DNA from: Bacteroidales bacterium
Lineage (GTDB): Bacteria; Bacteroidota; Bacteroidia; Bacteroidales; UBA932
Assembly: GCA_017423025.1 (NCBI GenBank)
Contig: JAFPGC010000020.1
Span: 1-64,000 of the forward strand
Length of the DNA stretch: 64,000 nt
Direction: 5' to 3'
Both the position numbers and the translations under genes were made by a program. The notes under the pieces were generated by a model that did not search any database, had not been told where the DNA came from, and saw only the letters and a program-made list of their open reading frames with translations. Positions 50,159 to 58,724 of this stretch are shown here, one piece after another (the stretch's first letter is position 1; each line of letters begins with the position of its first letter).

Positions 50159-51258
50159 TACATTACAGGATTGGCATAGATTCTCAAAAGAATGTCCCGG
50201 AGCTCTTCGGGATATTCTTTTGTTATTGTATCCACGTGCTGGATAAAGGCGTCTCTCTCGGCGTCCGTGTAGGAATGAGCGCGCTTTCCGCTCAGAAGGT
50301 CAGCGGCAATGTAGTTATTGGGATACAGACGGTAAGCGGACCTGATACGGGAGTCTATCAGCTCTGCCACGCCCTTGTTGAAGTCCGGATTGGAACAGTC
50401 ATGATACTTTTCCAACTCCTCGCGGCGAATAGGCTCGCAAACCGTGAGGTGAACGCGGCCCTTGGGCTGAGTGATGCCTGTCAGGATGCTGTTCAAGTCT
50501 TCTCCCGGCTTTTTGATATAAGGCTGGCCGGAACTCTTGGCATAAAGCTCCAGGGCCTTTAATTCGTCGCAGGGCTCCCATTCATAGGAGATGGACAGCG
50601 GAGCTATGTTGAGTTCATCCAGGGCTGCTATACGGTCTTCTCCGCCGGAAAGATTGAACATCTTGATAATCCCCTGGTCCGTCAGGTCCATCCCGTCCTT
50701 GGTGCGGCCGTTGCGCTGGGCAATCCAAACGCTTTCCTTCTTCTGCGTTATGGCGAAACGGATATACTCCGACACATACTGGCTCTTGAGAAGAAAATCA
50801 CGGGCCGATGTCACCGTCGTAGGCCGTTCAATGCGGAACATCTTGTTGCTCCGGCCCACGTCAATGACCAACTGACCCTGCATGAGGTTGGCCCCGAAGG
50901 TGATTTCGGAAGTCTTTCGGCCTGCGTCGCTCAGCAGCACCTGCAGGAAGCCGGCATCCATCATGATATCCCGGTGGTTGGAGATAAAGAGATAGTCTTT
51001 ATTCGGATCCAGGCGTTCCATTCCCGATACGGAAAGGCCGTCGGTAGTTTTGTGGGCAATGGCATAGATAACCTTGTACATGACCCGCATCTGGAACTCT
51101 TCCACGGTGCGGCAGCTGCCCACAAGAGCCGCAATCTCCTGCACCGGCGTACCCGGAAACAGGAAATCACACACCAGAGGGAAATACTTGTCGGACACAA
51201 TCCGCTGCATAGCTGCAGGGATTTCAGAATCTACATAAGGCCGAATATCATCAAACAT
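50158..51258 (-). CDS. PlsB/PlsC-like acyltransferase (aryl-polyene cluster side)
   Basis: 366 residues from ATG 51256-51258 (the longer open frame to 51348 has no support). The acyltransferase site is ISNHRDIMMDAGF, an HX5D variant of HX4D. Other blocks: GANLMQGQLVIDVGRSNK, WIAQRNGRTKDGMD (phosphate-site) and LSISYEWEPCDELKALEL. No membrane helix is obvious. The start overlaps the AMP-ligase stop by 8 bases. It is the last gene of the minus-strand cluster. Confidence 0.8.
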   Translation of the reverse strand: MFDDIRPYVDSEIPAAMQRIVSDKYFPLVCDFLFPGTPVQEIAALVGSCRTVEEFQMRVMYKVIYAIAHKTTDGLSVSGMERLDPNKDYLFISNHRDIMMDAGFLQVLLSDAGRKTSEITFGANLMQGQLVIDVGRSNKMFRIERPTTVTSARDFLLKSQYVSEYIRFAITQKKESVWIAQRNGRTKDGMDLTDQGIIKMFNLSGGEDRIAALDELNIAPLSISYEWEPCDELKALELYAKSSGQPYIKKPGEDLNSILTGITQPKGRVHLTVCEPIRREELEKYHDCSNPDFNKGVAELIDSRIRSAYRLYPNNYIAADLLSGKRAHSYTDAERDAFIQHVDTITKEYPEELRDILLRIYANPVM

Positions 51259-52546
51259 GTTTGGCGCGTTTATCAATAAACTTAACGGGCTTGCGGCTCT
51301 TGGCCGGGAAATTGATGGCCGCCACCTCGGGGACGGGCAGGATCTCAATCCTGGGAGCCACCCGGATGCGGGAACGGAAGCGGTCCTTGAGGTCTTTGAC
51401 GGCGTCGAACTCGGGTTGGTACTTGAGGCCCAGCTGCACTACCACATCGTCGGTTCCGGCATCGGAATCCTGCACTATCACCACGTAATTCTCTACATAT
51501 GGGGTGTTGTCCAGGACATCGTTCACTGCCGGCGGATAGAGGGTAGTACCCTTGAGCTTTATCATATTGTTCTTTCGTCCCACAAGAGGGGTGAGGCGGT
51601 AGCTGTATCGGCCGCATTTGCACTGCCGGGTAATCTTGGCAGCCATGTCGCCGGTGCGGAAGCGCAGAAGGGGCATTCCTTCCACGCCCAGCGTGGTAAT
51701 CACAATCTCTCCCACCTCACCATCCGGCACCGGAAGATTATCCTCGCCGATGATTTCCACAATGATAAGTTCCGGATGCACATGCCCGCCGCAGCCGTAA
51801 GGGCACTCGGAGAAGGTGGCGCCCATTTCTGTGGAGGAATAGGTAGCATAAAGCTCCACGTCCCATTTTTCCTTGATGCGGCGGCCAAGAAGGTTCAGGT
51901 CGAAGTTCTGATCCCTCATCCCCTCGCCAATGCCTATGATGCGCTTGATGGAGGAGTTCTTATAATCGATGCCGTGGTCCTCGGCATACTGGATAAGCCT
52001 CAGAATAAAGGACGGCACGCACATGATGGTATCCGGTTTGAGCCGGTTGATGGTGTCCCACTGCAGTTCCGGAATGCCATTGCCCACGCGGATGATGCTG
52101 GCGCCCAGTTTCCGGATGCCCAGGAAATAGGCCAGACCGGCCATGAAGCGCTTGTCGATGGTGGTCATCAACTGCACAATATTGCCCGGTCCCAGGCCGG
52201 CGCACTCGAAGCTCTTCTTCTCGTTGTAGGCCAGACGCTCCAGGTCCTTGTCGGTGCAGCCGAAGGTCACGGGATCTCCCAGCGTACCGGAAGTGGTCAC
52301 ATAATCCACCACTTTCTCCTTGGGGCAGCAGAGGAACTCGTCGTTGAACAATTGCAAATCCTTCTTCTCCGTGAAAGGAATCTTCTGCAAATCTTCAATG
52401 GTTCGAATCTTCTCTATATCAATATGATACTTCTCAAACATACGCTGGTAGTACTTGGAATTCTCCTTCAAGTATACCAACGCCTCGTGCAGCAATCCTT
52501 CCTGGAATGCCTTGATCTCTTCCGGTTTTTTAAATTCGATGTCCAT
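51251..52546 (-). CDS. PaaK-like AMP-forming ligase
   Basis: 431 residues of the phenylacetate-CoA ligase branch: YVTTSGTLGDPVTFG (P-loop A3), YATYSSTEMG (A5), FRTGDMAA (A7) and GRKNNMIKLKGTTLYPPAV (A8, with Lys). Two Cys-rich spots (CPYGCGGHVH and CKCGRYSY) are present. It activates an aryl or acyl acid as adenylate, consistent with making the starter of an aryl-polyene. It overlaps the acyltransferase gene and sits three bases after the hydrolase gene. Confidence 0.85.
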   Translation of the reverse strand: MDIEFKKPEEIKAFQEGLLHEALVYLKENSKYYQRMFEKYHIDIEKIRTIEDLQKIPFTEKKDLQLFNDEFLCCPKEKVVDYVTTSGTLGDPVTFGCTDKDLERLAYNEKKSFECAGLGPGNIVQLMTTIDKRFMAGLAYFLGIRKLGASIIRVGNGIPELQWDTINRLKPDTIMCVPSFILRLIQYAEDHGIDYKNSSIKRIIGIGEGMRDQNFDLNLLGRRIKEKWDVELYATYSSTEMGATFSECPYGCGGHVHPELIIVEIIGEDNLPVPDGEVGEIVITTLGVEGMPLLRFRTGDMAAKITRQCKCGRYSYRLTPLVGRKNNMIKLKGTTLYPPAVNDVLDNTPYVENYVVIVQDSDAGTDDVVVQLGLKYQPEFDAVKDLKDRFRSRIRVAPRIEILPVPEVAAINFPAKSRKPVKFIDKRAKHV

Positions 52547-52549
52547 ATC

Positions 52550-53428
52550 CTATTCGTCATTCCCGGCTTGACCGGGAATCTCTTTTAACCAATTGATAAA
52601 TAATTCCTGCCAATTCTTCGTATTCTCATTCTGCTTCTGGGGATTGGCCCCGAAGCCGTGACCTCCGGTCTCATATTGCGTATACAAGTGGGGAACATGT
52701 TTCGCCGTCAAGGCCGAATCCAGCAATACCGAATTCCGATAATCCACAATGGGGTCGTCCAGGCAGTTGAGCAGGAACACCGGCGGCGTATCGGCCTTTA
52801 CGTGCTGTTCCAGGGACATGGAATCCCGCATCTCCTGCCGGAACACCGTCCATTCACCCAGTAGTCCCAGGCGCGAGCGTTTATGCACCGGCCGGGCCGA
52901 TAAGGTCACCACCGGATAGATGGGGGCTACAAAATCCGGCCTCAGCGAGACCTCAGGCTCAATGCCATACCGGGCCAGGAAATTGGTGCCGAAGTATTCT
53001 CCCGCACTCATCACCAGGTGCCCGCCCGCACTGAAGCCGATGGCTCCCACGGGGCCATCATAGCGTTCCCGGATCAGTTCTATGGCCCGCTGGATATCGC
53101 AAATCATGTCTGGATGCCGATGGCCGCGCAGAACCGTGCGGTACTTGACCACAAATTCGATCTTACCCGCCACACGGTATTTGAGCAAGTAGGCCGCATA
53201 CCCTTCCGAAGCCAGCCACTGTGCCACCTTGCTGCCTTCCGTATCCATATCGTGCCAATGGTAGCTGCCGCCCGGACAAACCACAAGCGCCGCCTTGGGC
53301 TCCCCTTCCGGCAAGAAGGCCGTCATGGTTACGCTTCGGTTATGACACTTCGTCCCCTCCCAGATGCGTTCTTGAGCAAGCACCGGGAGAGTGATAAACA
53401 GTAGCAGCAGACTAAGCGTCCTTTTCAT
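52550..53428 (-). CDS. Secreted alpha/beta hydrolase
   Basis: 292 residues. Signal peptide MKRTLSLLLLFITLPVLA. Esterase/lipase motifs: CPGGSYHWH (oxyanion), GFSAGGH (nucleophile), a charge-relay Asp in LDDPIVDY and His in GGHGFG. The family (BD-FAE/Axe-like) de-esterifies carbohydrates or lipids. Its last 11 residues (KEIPGQAGNDE) are encoded by a palindromic repeat at 52556-52582. It overlaps the MMPL-PlsC gene by 17 bases. An unusual member of the cluster. Confidence 0.82.
   Translation of the reverse strand: MKRTLSLLLLFITLPVLAQERIWEGTKCHNRSVTMTAFLPEGEPKAALVVCPGGSYHWHDMDTEGSKVAQWLASEGYAAYLLKYRVAGKIEFVVKYRTVLRGHRHPDMICDIQRAIELIRERYDGPVGAIGFSAGGHLVMSAGEYFGTNFLARYGIEPEVSLRPDFVAPIYPVVTLSARPVHKRSRLGLLGEWTVFRQEMRDSMSLEQHVKADTPPVFLLNCLDDPIVDYRNSVLLDSALTAKHVPHLYTQYETGGHGFGANPQKQNENTKNWQELFINWLKEIPGQAGNDE
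52556..52582. repeat. Palindromic repeat forming the 3' end of the hydrolase gene
   Basis: ATTCCCGG-CTTGA-CCGGGAAT with flanking GTC...CTC. It encodes the last residues of the hydrolase (PGQAGNDE) up to the stop. Confidence 0.75.
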
Positions 53429-56219
53429 ACCAATCCACGTAAAAATGTCTCATCTGCCGGGTAAACTCGGCAATATCGGCCTCTTGGGGAACCTGCACAC
53501 GCTCCCCTATCTCCAGGGCCAGGGGATGCGGCCGAAGCAGGAAGTCATGCTTGGGCAGCGCTTCATGGAATCCCCGGATGAGGATGGGCAGAAGGTCCAT
53601 TCCCAGCTCCCGGGCTGCGAGGAAAGCACCGCGGTGGAATCGGCCTATCCTGCCGTCGTTGGTACGCGTCCCCTCGGGGTAAATGGCCACGGAATATCCT
53701 TCGGCCGCCATCTTCTTCACATGCTCGCTATTGACGGAGAGTCCCCAGGATGCGGGGAAATACCCCGCTTTGCGGATGACGGCCCCATAGAAGGGAGATT
53801 TCCATACCCAGTCGTTGGTCATGAAAATGAGCTTGGGATGGAGGGCAATCAAGGCCAGCACATCCAGATGGCTCTGGTGATTGCAGATATAAATCGCCGG
53901 TTTGCTAAAATCCTCACCGTGAGGGTTTTTAATAGTATACCGACAACCCGGGACTATGTGAATGGCCCAGGAAGCCACGCGCCTAACAACTTTGTTAAAT
54001 GCCGGTCCCGTAGGGAAAAACAGCGCCAGCAGCGACAGCAGGGACATCCAGATAACCATCTGGAGCGCAATATAGACCGTAGCCAGCATTCCGCCAATCG
54101 TAAGCGGGTGCGGGCGAGGTTTTCCGTGTTTAAAATGAAGCCAGCGGTAGACGATGGGAGGAAGGTAGCAGGCCATGGCTACCACGGTAATCATACCTAT
54201 CACCGTCACCAGGCCCAGCGAGCGCAACGCCGGATGCTTGGCAAAAGCCAGGACGCCAATGCCGATGAACATGATAATGGCACTGAGTACAACCGCATTG
54301 CTGTAGGAATGAAGAATCTTCTTGCCGGTCTTGTACTCGTATTCCAGCCCCTCGGTAATGAAGATGCTGTAATCGTCTCCCATGCCAAAGATAAAGGTGG
54401 CCAGGATAATGTTCACTATATTGAATTGCAGCCCCGTCAGGCCCATGATTCCCCTGATCCAGATCCAGCTCACCGCCAGCGGCAGGAAGGCAATCAGAGT
54501 AAAGTCCAGAGACCCAAAGCTGATCCATAGGAAAATAAGGACAATAAGGCTGCATACCAGGCCGATGGTGTCGAAATCCTCCGAAAGGGCGTTTACCAGG
54601 GCCCCGGCGGCATTCTCCTGCGGGGCAAAGTCCACGGGCTGGAAATAAGCCCTTTCCTGAGGCTCCCAGGAGGCTTCAATGGCATCGAAGAAAGGCTGGA
54701 AGCCGTGAGCGGTAAAGCCCGCCTTGAGCCCCTCGTCAATAAGAAGATCCGGCACCTCCTGATGACGGTTCCAGAAATCCTTCCACAGGCCGATTCTCAC
54801 CTGCTGCTCTTCAAGGGAAGGAAGCGGGAAAGCGTCCGCTGCGGGAGACAGGGACTCCAGAAGGGCAAATCCCTGCGACTGTTCCGCCGTCATATAATTG
54901 ATATTGTGCAGGTTGGAGTCGAACTGGAGTCTTTTACCGGTAAAGAAGAACACGACGGTAAGGGCCAGGAAAGCCAGAAAGATCCACCGGCGGGTTTCCT
55001 CTCCCGCGTGGAAATAGCGGCCCGGATCCAGTTTGATAACCTTCCTCTCCCCCTGATATACCGGCATAAACACCGGAAGGAAGAACAGCACGAAGAGGAT
55101 GGTTCCCACCAGCATCATGGCGCCGATGAACCCGAAGTCATGCAGGGCTTCCGATTTCAGAAGAAGCAGCCCCAGGAAGGCACCCACCGTAGTGATGTTG
55201 CCGGTAAGGAGAGGATTCACCTGCTCTGCCAGGGCTTCCCGACGGTTGGGCTGGTACTTCAGATGGTCAATATAATGGAGCGGATAATTGACGGCAATCC
55301 CTATGACGGTGCAACCTATTCCCAGTACGATAATGCTTACGCTGGCCTTGAAACAGGCAATGATGCCCAGGGCAAAAACAGCCCCCACCGTAATGGAAAC
55401 AAGGATCCACAGGACATCCTGCACGCGTTTGTAACTCAGCCACAGCACAACGCAGATGAGAATAAGGGCCACAGCCAGGGCCAGGAAAGAATCGGTTTTG
55501 ATGCGGGAAGAATTCTCCACAGCCACCTCGGGCCCGCCGGTAGATGTAATCTGAACCGAAGGGAAAGCCTGGGCCGTTTCCTCTTTCAAGGAATTCAGGG
55601 CCGATAGCAGCTCTCCGTTAAGGGCACTTTCCGTGCTGCCGTAAGGCGAGTCAAAAAAGAGGATATCCGTATCCTGAAGGGCATCGGGCTGTGCAGCCTG
55701 AAGACGGTTCAGAACGGGCGAATAAAGGCCCAGAGGGTCGCTTCTGAGATACTTGGCCGTAAAAGGATTGCCCAGGACAAGCGCTTCCCGGTCCTCTTGC
55801 AGTTTGGCCGGAATGTAGCCCGGAGCAGCCAGCAGGGAGTCCATCCGGACATAATCTTCCGGCTGCAGGAAATAGGGCCAGTTGGAATTAAGGAAATCAA
55901 ACACCTGGGCCGCCTCAGACGAACCTTCATAGACATAGATATCTGGAAAAGCCTCTTCCCAGCGGTCCTGAAAAGCATATAGAGCCTCTTTACGCTCTTC
56001 CGCCGTACCGCCCCGGAAGAAGACCGCCATTTTCTCGTCCCCTCCGGAGGCCTGCAATTGCTCCCGGGAATCTTTGGGCAAGAAGGCCGATATATCCTCC
56101 TCAAAATGAAGCCTCGAAGCACTCCAGGCGCTCAGAGCCAGGAGCACAGCCAACAACAGCCCCGCCAGCCCTTTGTGGGCCGACAGATAGTCGTATATCT
56201 TCAAGACGAAGCTTTTCAC
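53412..56219 (-). CDS. MMPL transporter fused to a PlsC acyltransferase
   Basis: 935 residues starting at a GTG (MKSFVLKIYDYLSA). The first ~690 residues are an MMPL exporter with two porter domains and GMGDDYSIFI in the second half. The last ~200 residues form a PlsC domain with NHQSHLD (HX4D) and IYPEGTRTNDG. This fusion is known in aryl-polyene/flexirubin clusters and would acylate and export the pigment lipid. It has its own promoter and operator-like repeat upstream. Confidence 0.87.
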   Translation of the reverse strand: MKSFVLKIYDYLSAHKGLAGLLLAVLLALSAWSASRLHFEEDISAFLPKDSREQLQASGGDEKMAVFFRGGTAEERKEALYAFQDRWEEAFPDIYVYEGSSEAAQVFDFLNSNWPYFLQPEDYVRMDSLLAAPGYIPAKLQEDREALVLGNPFTAKYLRSDPLGLYSPVLNRLQAAQPDALQDTDILFFDSPYGSTESALNGELLSALNSLKEETAQAFPSVQITSTGGPEVAVENSSRIKTDSFLALAVALILICVVLWLSYKRVQDVLWILVSITVGAVFALGIIACFKASVSIIVLGIGCTVIGIAVNYPLHYIDHLKYQPNRREALAEQVNPLLTGNITTVGAFLGLLLLKSEALHDFGFIGAMMLVGTILFVLFFLPVFMPVYQGERKVIKLDPGRYFHAGEETRRWIFLAFLALTVVFFFTGKRLQFDSNLHNINYMTAEQSQGFALLESLSPAADAFPLPSLEEQQVRIGLWKDFWNRHQEVPDLLIDEGLKAGFTAHGFQPFFDAIEASWEPQERAYFQPVDFAPQENAAGALVNALSEDFDTIGLVCSLIVLIFLWISFGSLDFTLIAFLPLAVSWIWIRGIMGLTGLQFNIVNIILATFIFGMGDDYSIFITEGLEYEYKTGKKILHSYSNAVVLSAIIMFIGIGVLAFAKHPALRSLGLVTVIGMITVVAMACYLPPIVYRWLHFKHGKPRPHPLTIGGMLATVYIALQMVIWMSLLSLLALFFPTGPAFNKVVRRVASWAIHIVPGCRYTIKNPHGEDFSKPAIYICNHQSHLDVLALIALHPKLIFMTNDWVWKSPFYGAVIRKAGYFPASWGLSVNSEHVKKMAAEGYSVAIYPEGTRTNDGRIGRFHRGAFLAARELGMDLLPILIRGFHEALPKHDFLLRPHPLALEIGERVQVPQEADIAEFTRQMRHFYVDWYEKDA

Positions 56220-56224
56220 CCGAG

Positions 56225-56250
56225 TTGTAGATTTCTAATCTACAAATGTA
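56225..56250 (-). promoter_or_regulatory. Internal promoter with operator-like inverted repeat before MMPL-PlsC
   Basis: On minus, the -7 box TACATTTG (56243-56250) overlaps a 9-base inverted repeat (TTGTAGATT-TCT-AATCTACAA, 56225-56245) placed around the predicted transcript start. The MMPL-PlsC start GTG is at 56219. A repressor binding the repeat would block this promoter. Confidence 0.6.
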
Positions 56251-56276
56251 GCAAAAATCCAGGGAAAAGCGAAAGA

Positions 56277-57023
56277 TTACTTGCCGGCAAGGCGACGAAG
56301 GAGCGTCCGCGGCCAGCCATAAAAGATGGCCACCAGAAGCAAGAGCGTGTTCAGAAGGGAGATACGCATAAAATCTGCACCGGGGCGGAAATGCGAAACG
56401 CGGTCTTCGGGGTAATCCACATGGACCGGTACGGGCTTCAATTCCAAGCCTTTCCATGCGCTGAAGACCAGCAAAGTAAGTTCGGCCTCATAACGGGCGC
56501 TCAGAAGCGTCAGCGAAGGCAGTTCCATCAACGGATACAAGCGGAAGCCGGTCTGCGTATCAGGCAAATTAACTCCGGTGTACAGGCGGAACCAGAAATT
56601 GGAAAAACGGTTGGCAAAAGAACCGCCGCCATCGGCCCCCATTTGGCTGCGACTGCCCACCACCAGCGTTCGCTCCCCTTTCGCATCCATCAAAGCCGGA
56701 ATGTCCTCGGGATAATGCTGCCCGTCGGAATCAATGGTCAGCGCATACTTATACCCCTGCTTTCGTGCCTCCTCAAAACCCGTTTTAAGGGCACAGCCTT
56801 TTCCCTTATTCTCCGGGTGACGGACAATGGAAAGAGATGGCCGATCGGAGTCGGCCATAACGCCCTCCAAGTCCCTCATCCCATCCAGGATCCCTGCCGT
56901 TCCGTCGGTGCTGCCGTCGTCTACCACCAGCACGGGCAAGCCCTGCTTCAGACAGCGCTGAAGCACGTTTTCCAGCGTACCGGCATTGTTGTAAGTAGGA
57001 ACTATGATCAGGGTATCAATCAT
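56277..57023 (-). CDS. Family 2 glycosyltransferase (dolichyl-phosphate mannosyltransferase-like)
   Basis: 248 residues from ATG 57021-57023 (MIDTLIIVPTYNNAGTLENV). It has VLVVDDGSTDGT and LTIDSDGQHYPEDI (DxD-like), and a QTGFRLYPL motif, typical of GT-A enzymes of the DPM/GtrB group. A palindromic repeat (56835-56861) lies in-frame inside the gene and encodes VMADSDRPS. The start overlaps the hotdog gene (ATGA). In the cluster it may add the head-group sugar. Confidence 0.85.
   Translation of the reverse strand: MIDTLIIVPTYNNAGTLENVLQRCLKQGLPVLVVDDGSTDGTAGILDGMRDLEGVMADSDRPSLSIVRHPENKGKGCALKTGFEEARKQGYKYALTIDSDGQHYPEDIPALMDAKGERTLVVGSRSQMGADGGGSFANRFSNFWFRLYTGVNLPDTQTGFRLYPLMELPSLTLLSARYEAELTLLVFSAWKGLELKPVPVHVDYPEDRVSHFRPGADFMRISLLNTLLLLVAIFYGWPRTLLRRLAGK
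56835..56861. repeat. Palindromic repeat inside the GT2 gene
   Basis: ATGGCCGA-TCGGAG-TCGGCCAT. It matches the 50105-50131 repeat except for compensating changes in both arms (G-C swapped for C-G). It is in-frame with the GT2 coding sequence. Confidence 0.75.
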
Positions 57024-57343
57024 AAACCCAGGACCATTTTGGCACTGAGGGTCCCGTCGGGGAGGAAGACGTTCACATCGGCCCGGCCGTTGTCCTTGAA
57101 CGTCCACTCGTAGCGGAGCTGCGTGCCGTCAGAACCGGGAAGCACCGGTTCCACGAACTTGATGTCCTTGGCACCCACAAGAGGCTTGCCAATCAGTTCC
57201 AGAGCCATCTGCACAAGGGTAACCCCCGGCGTTATGGGATAAGTGGGAAAATGGGCTTTGTAAATAGGGCATTCGGGAAGAAGACGCACCACGGCGCTCC
57301 CCTCTTCCTTGCTCACAACCTGATATAAATAACCTTCCAGCAT
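57020..57343 (-). CDS. Hotdog-fold dehydratase-like protein (ApeI/FabZ type)
   Basis: 107 residues. Single hotdog domain with IYKAHFPTYPITPGVTLVQM, which keeps the H-F-P and P-G-V of FabZ-type 3-hydroxyacyl-ACP dehydratases. The second catalytic acid of FabZ is not clearly placed. It overlaps the GT2 gene and follows the LolA-like gene by one base. In aryl-polyene clusters such small dehydratases form a heterodimer with another hotdog enzyme. Confidence 0.82.
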   Translation of the reverse strand: MLEGYLYQVVSKEEGSAVVRLLPECPIYKAHFPTYPITPGVTLVQMALELIGKPLVGAKDIKFVEPVLPGSDGTQLRYEWTFKDNGRADVNVFLPDGTLSAKMVLGL

Positions 57344-57344
57344 A

Positions 57345-57839
57345 TTACTTCATCACTACGTTGGTAAAAGTAATTTGAGTCCAATCTCCATCGACACCCA
57401 ATATTGTAACGTACAAGAGTTTATACGTCTTCTTCTCAACGGTCAGTGCAATTTGGCCGACCAGTTGTTTCAGGTCCCGGCGGACAGGCTCCAGTTGTAT
57501 GGTATACTGATCCCCTTCCAGAACACTTACCTTGAAATCCTTCTCGGTGGGAAGGCGGAAACGGCCCCGCTGGGTACCATCCAGCACCGTCAAGTGTTGG
57601 ACGGGCTTAAGCGTTTCCCAGCGCACCTGATCCGGCTGCGTCAGGGCTACCTTGCCTTCGCTCTCCACCGCGTCCTGCAGCATGGGGGACTTGTAAATCC
57701 GCTGCCAGGAAGCCTGCAGGCTCTGTTTGGGGAAATTGACTTCTTTCACTCGGGTCCAAACATCCTCCTGGGCCTGCGCCTTCCAGGCACATGTCAGGGC
57801 CAATACGGCCACCAGAAGATATTTAGGACCTATTCTCAT
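57345..57839 (-). CDS. LolA-like outer-membrane lipoprotein carrier
   Basis: 164 residues with signal peptide MRIGPKYLLVAVLALTCAWKAQA. The mature part has the LolA pattern of WTRVKEVNFPKQSLQASWQR, RFRLPTEKDFKVSVLEGDQY and LLYVTILGVDGDWTQITFTN. It probably ferries a hydrophobic cluster product or intermediate across the periplasm. It overlaps the SMR-like gene by four bases. Confidence 0.8.
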   Translation of the reverse strand: MRIGPKYLLVAVLALTCAWKAQAQEDVWTRVKEVNFPKQSLQASWQRIYKSPMLQDAVESEGKVALTQPDQVRWETLKPVQHLTVLDGTQRGRFRLPTEKDFKVSVLEGDQYTIQLEPVRRDLKQLVGQIALTVEKKTYKLLYVTILGVDGDWTQITFTNVVMK

Positions 57840-58192
57840 CTAGCTATAAGACCGCAACCGGCCAAAATGAGGAATACTCCCACCCACTGCTGCCAAACCA
57901 CGGTCTCCTTGAAGAAGATAATGGCAACAAACATGCCGAAGAGGAAACTCATGGAAGAAAGCGGATATACCTGGCTGAACGGATAGGTTTTGAGCATATA
58001 CATCCACTCTATCACACCGGCGATACCGCAGATTCCTGCCGCCAGCAGCCACCAGTTAAGGAGAACGCTGTCCTTGAAGAAAGTCCAGGTGAAAGCAAAG
58101 GGCTGCATATGCGAAGCGGCCACCTTGAACAGGGACTGTGCACTGCACATCAGGATGGATTGGATGACAGACAGGGTTAAAAGCCTGAACAT
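57836..58192 (-). CDS. Small EamA/SMR-type membrane protein
   Basis: 118 residues with four transmembrane helices. Motif VYPLSSMSFLFGMFVAIIFFKE and VFLILAGCGLIAR resemble EamA/ArnE halves. It is too short to be a full EamA transporter, so it would act as a dimer. A role in flipping the product is inferred from its place between ketosynthase and LolA-like genes. Confidence 0.75.
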   Translation of the reverse strand: MFRLLTLSVIQSILMCSAQSLFKVAASHMQPFAFTWTFFKDSVLLNWWLLAAGICGIAGVIEWMYMLKTYPFSQVYPLSSMSFLFGMFVAIIFFKETVVWQQWVGVFLILAGCGLIAR

Positions 58193-58199
58193 ATTTGTC

Positions 58200-58724
58200 T
58201 TACTTAGGATTAACAGATAAAACTACCGCCACCGCATGTTCCGTTCCCGGGAGCCTCATGGCGTCCATGGCGGGTGTACGCTCGTCGTACCAGCCCACCA
58301 GGGCACTGTCGATATCTCCCAGCTGGAGCTGCATCATGGCATCTTCCAGGGCGCTGCGGAAAGAGCAGCCGGTATGGGAATAAGTGGCATTATAGCCATG
58401 GCAGTGCATCCGGATAGCTATGAGGGAGCCAATGGTATTGTGAGTGCTCTGCATGAACCGGGTGGGACTCATGGCCCCTTCTTCGGGGTTCAGGACGCCC
58501 AGAAGGAATGCTTCGGAGTTCTCCATGCAACCGTAATCGGTAGCGGTTATGATGGCATCCGGCATTTCCAGATGGGCTTCCTGAAGGGCTTTGCTGGAGC
58601 ACCAGACGGCCCTTTTAAAGAGCCTTCCCATCCGGCGGGCCTCCATGGGCGTAATCACCTCACGGAAGTCCGGATCCTCGGCCCCCAGTTTGACGACGGC
58701 CCGTATGTACACGTCCCTACTCAT
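58200..58724 (-). CDS. Beta-ketoacyl synthase N-terminal-like protein
   Basis: 174 residues from ATG 58722-58724 (a GTG at 58730 is also possible). It resembles only the N-terminal half of a ketosynthase: ITPMEARRMGRLFKRAV, ALQEAHLEMPDAIITAT, YGCMENSE and HTGCSFRSALEDA. The active-site Cys seems kept, but the catalytic His pair lies in the missing half. So it is a partner or chain-length factor rather than a full enzyme. Typical of aryl-polyene clusters. Confidence 0.75.
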   Translation of the reverse strand: MSRDVYIRAVVKLGAEDPDFREVITPMEARRMGRLFKRAVWCSSKALQEAHLEMPDAIITATDYGCMENSEAFLLGVLNPEEGAMSPTRFMQSTHNTIGSLIAIRMHCHGYNATYSHTGCSFRSALEDAMMQLQLGDIDSALVGWYDERTPAMDAMRLPGTEHAVAVVLSVNPK

